Source: Opitutales bacterium
Lineage (GTDB): Bacteria > Verrucomicrobiota > Verrucomicrobiia > Opitutales > Intestinicryptomonadaceae
Direction: 5' to 3'
DNA: 6,239 nt
Assembly (NCBI GenBank): GCA_017633865.1
Contig: JAGBOM010000344.1
Location: 1 to 6,239 of the forward strand
Within the stretch, counting starts at the first letter, position 1, and the number at the start of each line of letters is the position of its first letter. Of the stretch, positions 5,780 through 6,239 are shown piece after piece. The notes below the pieces were generated by a model. It was not told where the DNA came from and searched no databases. It saw only the letters and a program-made list of their open reading frames with translations. Position numbers and translations under genes: made by a program.

Positions 5780-6239
5780 TCTTCGGCCTCCTTTAAGTCT
5801 TTATAGCTTTTGCTCGTAAAAATCATAGCGGCGAAAACGAAGGTTAAAAGCGCGATTACCCCCACCGACGCCAGCGCTACGGGGCTTTTGCCGCTTGTCA
5901 AATTCGAGATTTGGTAGCTTAGCTTTCCGCCGAAAAGCCCCAAAACGTCCGTCGAAAACCACCCCGCAAACACCGCCACGAGTATCGCCGGCGTAAAATA
6001 CCTCCAGATTTTTGAATAGAAGCGGGGCAGGCGGATTATCGAATTTTTGTTCGCGTCGATAACGAGCTTTTCCGCGCCGTACACCCACGAGAACATTATA
6101 ATTTCGTAGGTCGCAATCACAAACAAAAGCGTCTGCCCCACCCAAAAGTCGAGAGTGTCGAGCGCGGCGAGGCCTTCCGAAAAGTACGCCGTGTAAAAGG
6201 ACACCGCAAACATCAGCGTAAAGAGTATCGCAATGGCCT
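5776..6239 (-). CDS. Sodium-dependent transporter, neurotransmitter:sodium symporter (NSS) family, C-terminal part
   Basis: NSS (SNF) carriers are inner-membrane proteins that import amino acids or related solutes with Na+. The last 153 codons are present and the frame is open at the right edge, so start, Na+ site and substrate site are outside the window. Four hydrophobic segments remain: one at the edge (AILFTLMFAVSFYTAYF), then FWVGQTLLFVIATYEIIMFSWVYG, a third around WRYFTPAILVAVFAGWF, and the final helix around LASVGVIALLTFVFAAMIF before a charged tail ending KEAEE. The pattern LDFWVG…EIIMFSWVYG, a short loop with RLPRFYSK, then YFTPAIL is typical of the C-terminal helices of 12-helix bacterial NSS proteins, as opposed to shorter 11-helix LeuT-type members. 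Substrate cannot be told from this part. Its last codons contain the GGAGG used by the overlapping small gene. The family call comes from remembered pattern without a search. Confidence 0.8.
   Translation of the reverse strand, partial: AIAILFTLMFAVSFYTAYFSEGLAALDTLDFWVGQTLLFVIATYEIIMFSWVYGAEKLVIDANKNSIIRLPRFYSKIWRYFTPAILVAVFAGWFSTDVLGLFGGKLSYQISNLTSGKSPVALASVGVIALLTFVFAAMIFTSKSYKDLKEAEE
5787..5791 (-). promoter_or_regulatory. Shine-Dalgarno site of the small NSS partner gene
   Basis: GGAGG on the minus strand lies 7 nt before the ATG at 5779, inside the last codons of the NSS gene (AAG GAG GCC GAA GAA). It is the only strong ribosome binding site in the window. It decides the start of the 58-residue frame and supports translational coupling. 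Confidence 0.8.

Overview
The window looks like ordinary chromosomal DNA from a free-replicating bacterium. It is moderately GC-rich, with long A and T runs in the gaps. The alanyl-tRNA synthetase N-terminus (…[11 protein letters not shown]…[19 protein letters not shown]…) and the transporter types remind me of Verrucomicrobiota of the Opitutae kind, perhaps a gut or aquatic lineage. That placement rests on remembered family resemblance only and is tentative. I see no rRNA, tRNA, insertion sequence, phage gene, CRISPR array or other sign of a mobile region.

Layout. Positions 1-1411 hold a minus-strand pair: leuB (3-isopropylmalate dehydrogenase, complete) followed 24 nt later by the start of alaS (alanyl-tRNA synthetase), which leaves the window at position 1. 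The alaS reading frame is broken by one missing base in a T run at 24-28. Positions 1412-1532 are a compact divergent control region with a good sigma70-type promoter for leuB and a likely one for glnD. Positions 1533-4238 hold glnD, the bifunctional PII uridylyltransferase/uridylyl-removing enzyme, with all its domains. After a 52-nt gap containing a GC-rich inverted repeat comes a 12-helix major facilitator transporter of the MosC/YbjJ type (4291-5505). Positions 5506-5602 are a convergent gap with a clear minus-strand intrinsic terminator. The right end carries, on the minus strand, the C-terminal part of a sodium:neurotransmitter-symporter-family (NSS) transporter (5776-6239, open at the edge). 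It overlaps by ATGA with a 58-residue single-helix basic protein (5603-5779) that resembles the small accessory subunits of bacterial NSS transporters.

How the genes fit together. The clearest theme is nitrogen and amino-acid economy: leucine synthesis (leuB), tRNA charging (alaS), glutamine-sensing control of PII (glnD) and a probable amino-acid importer (NSS plus small subunit). These are neighbours, and I see no proof of a shared pathway. leuB and alaS are probably co-transcribed, and so are the NSS gene and its small partner. glnD and the MFS gene may be co-transcribed, since no convincing promoter or canonical terminator lies between them.

I did not find a previously undescribed biological system. 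The points most worth a second look are the small NSS partner protein, the alaS frameshift, and the glnD start, where a TTG-initiated extension begins exactly on a TTGACA promoter box.
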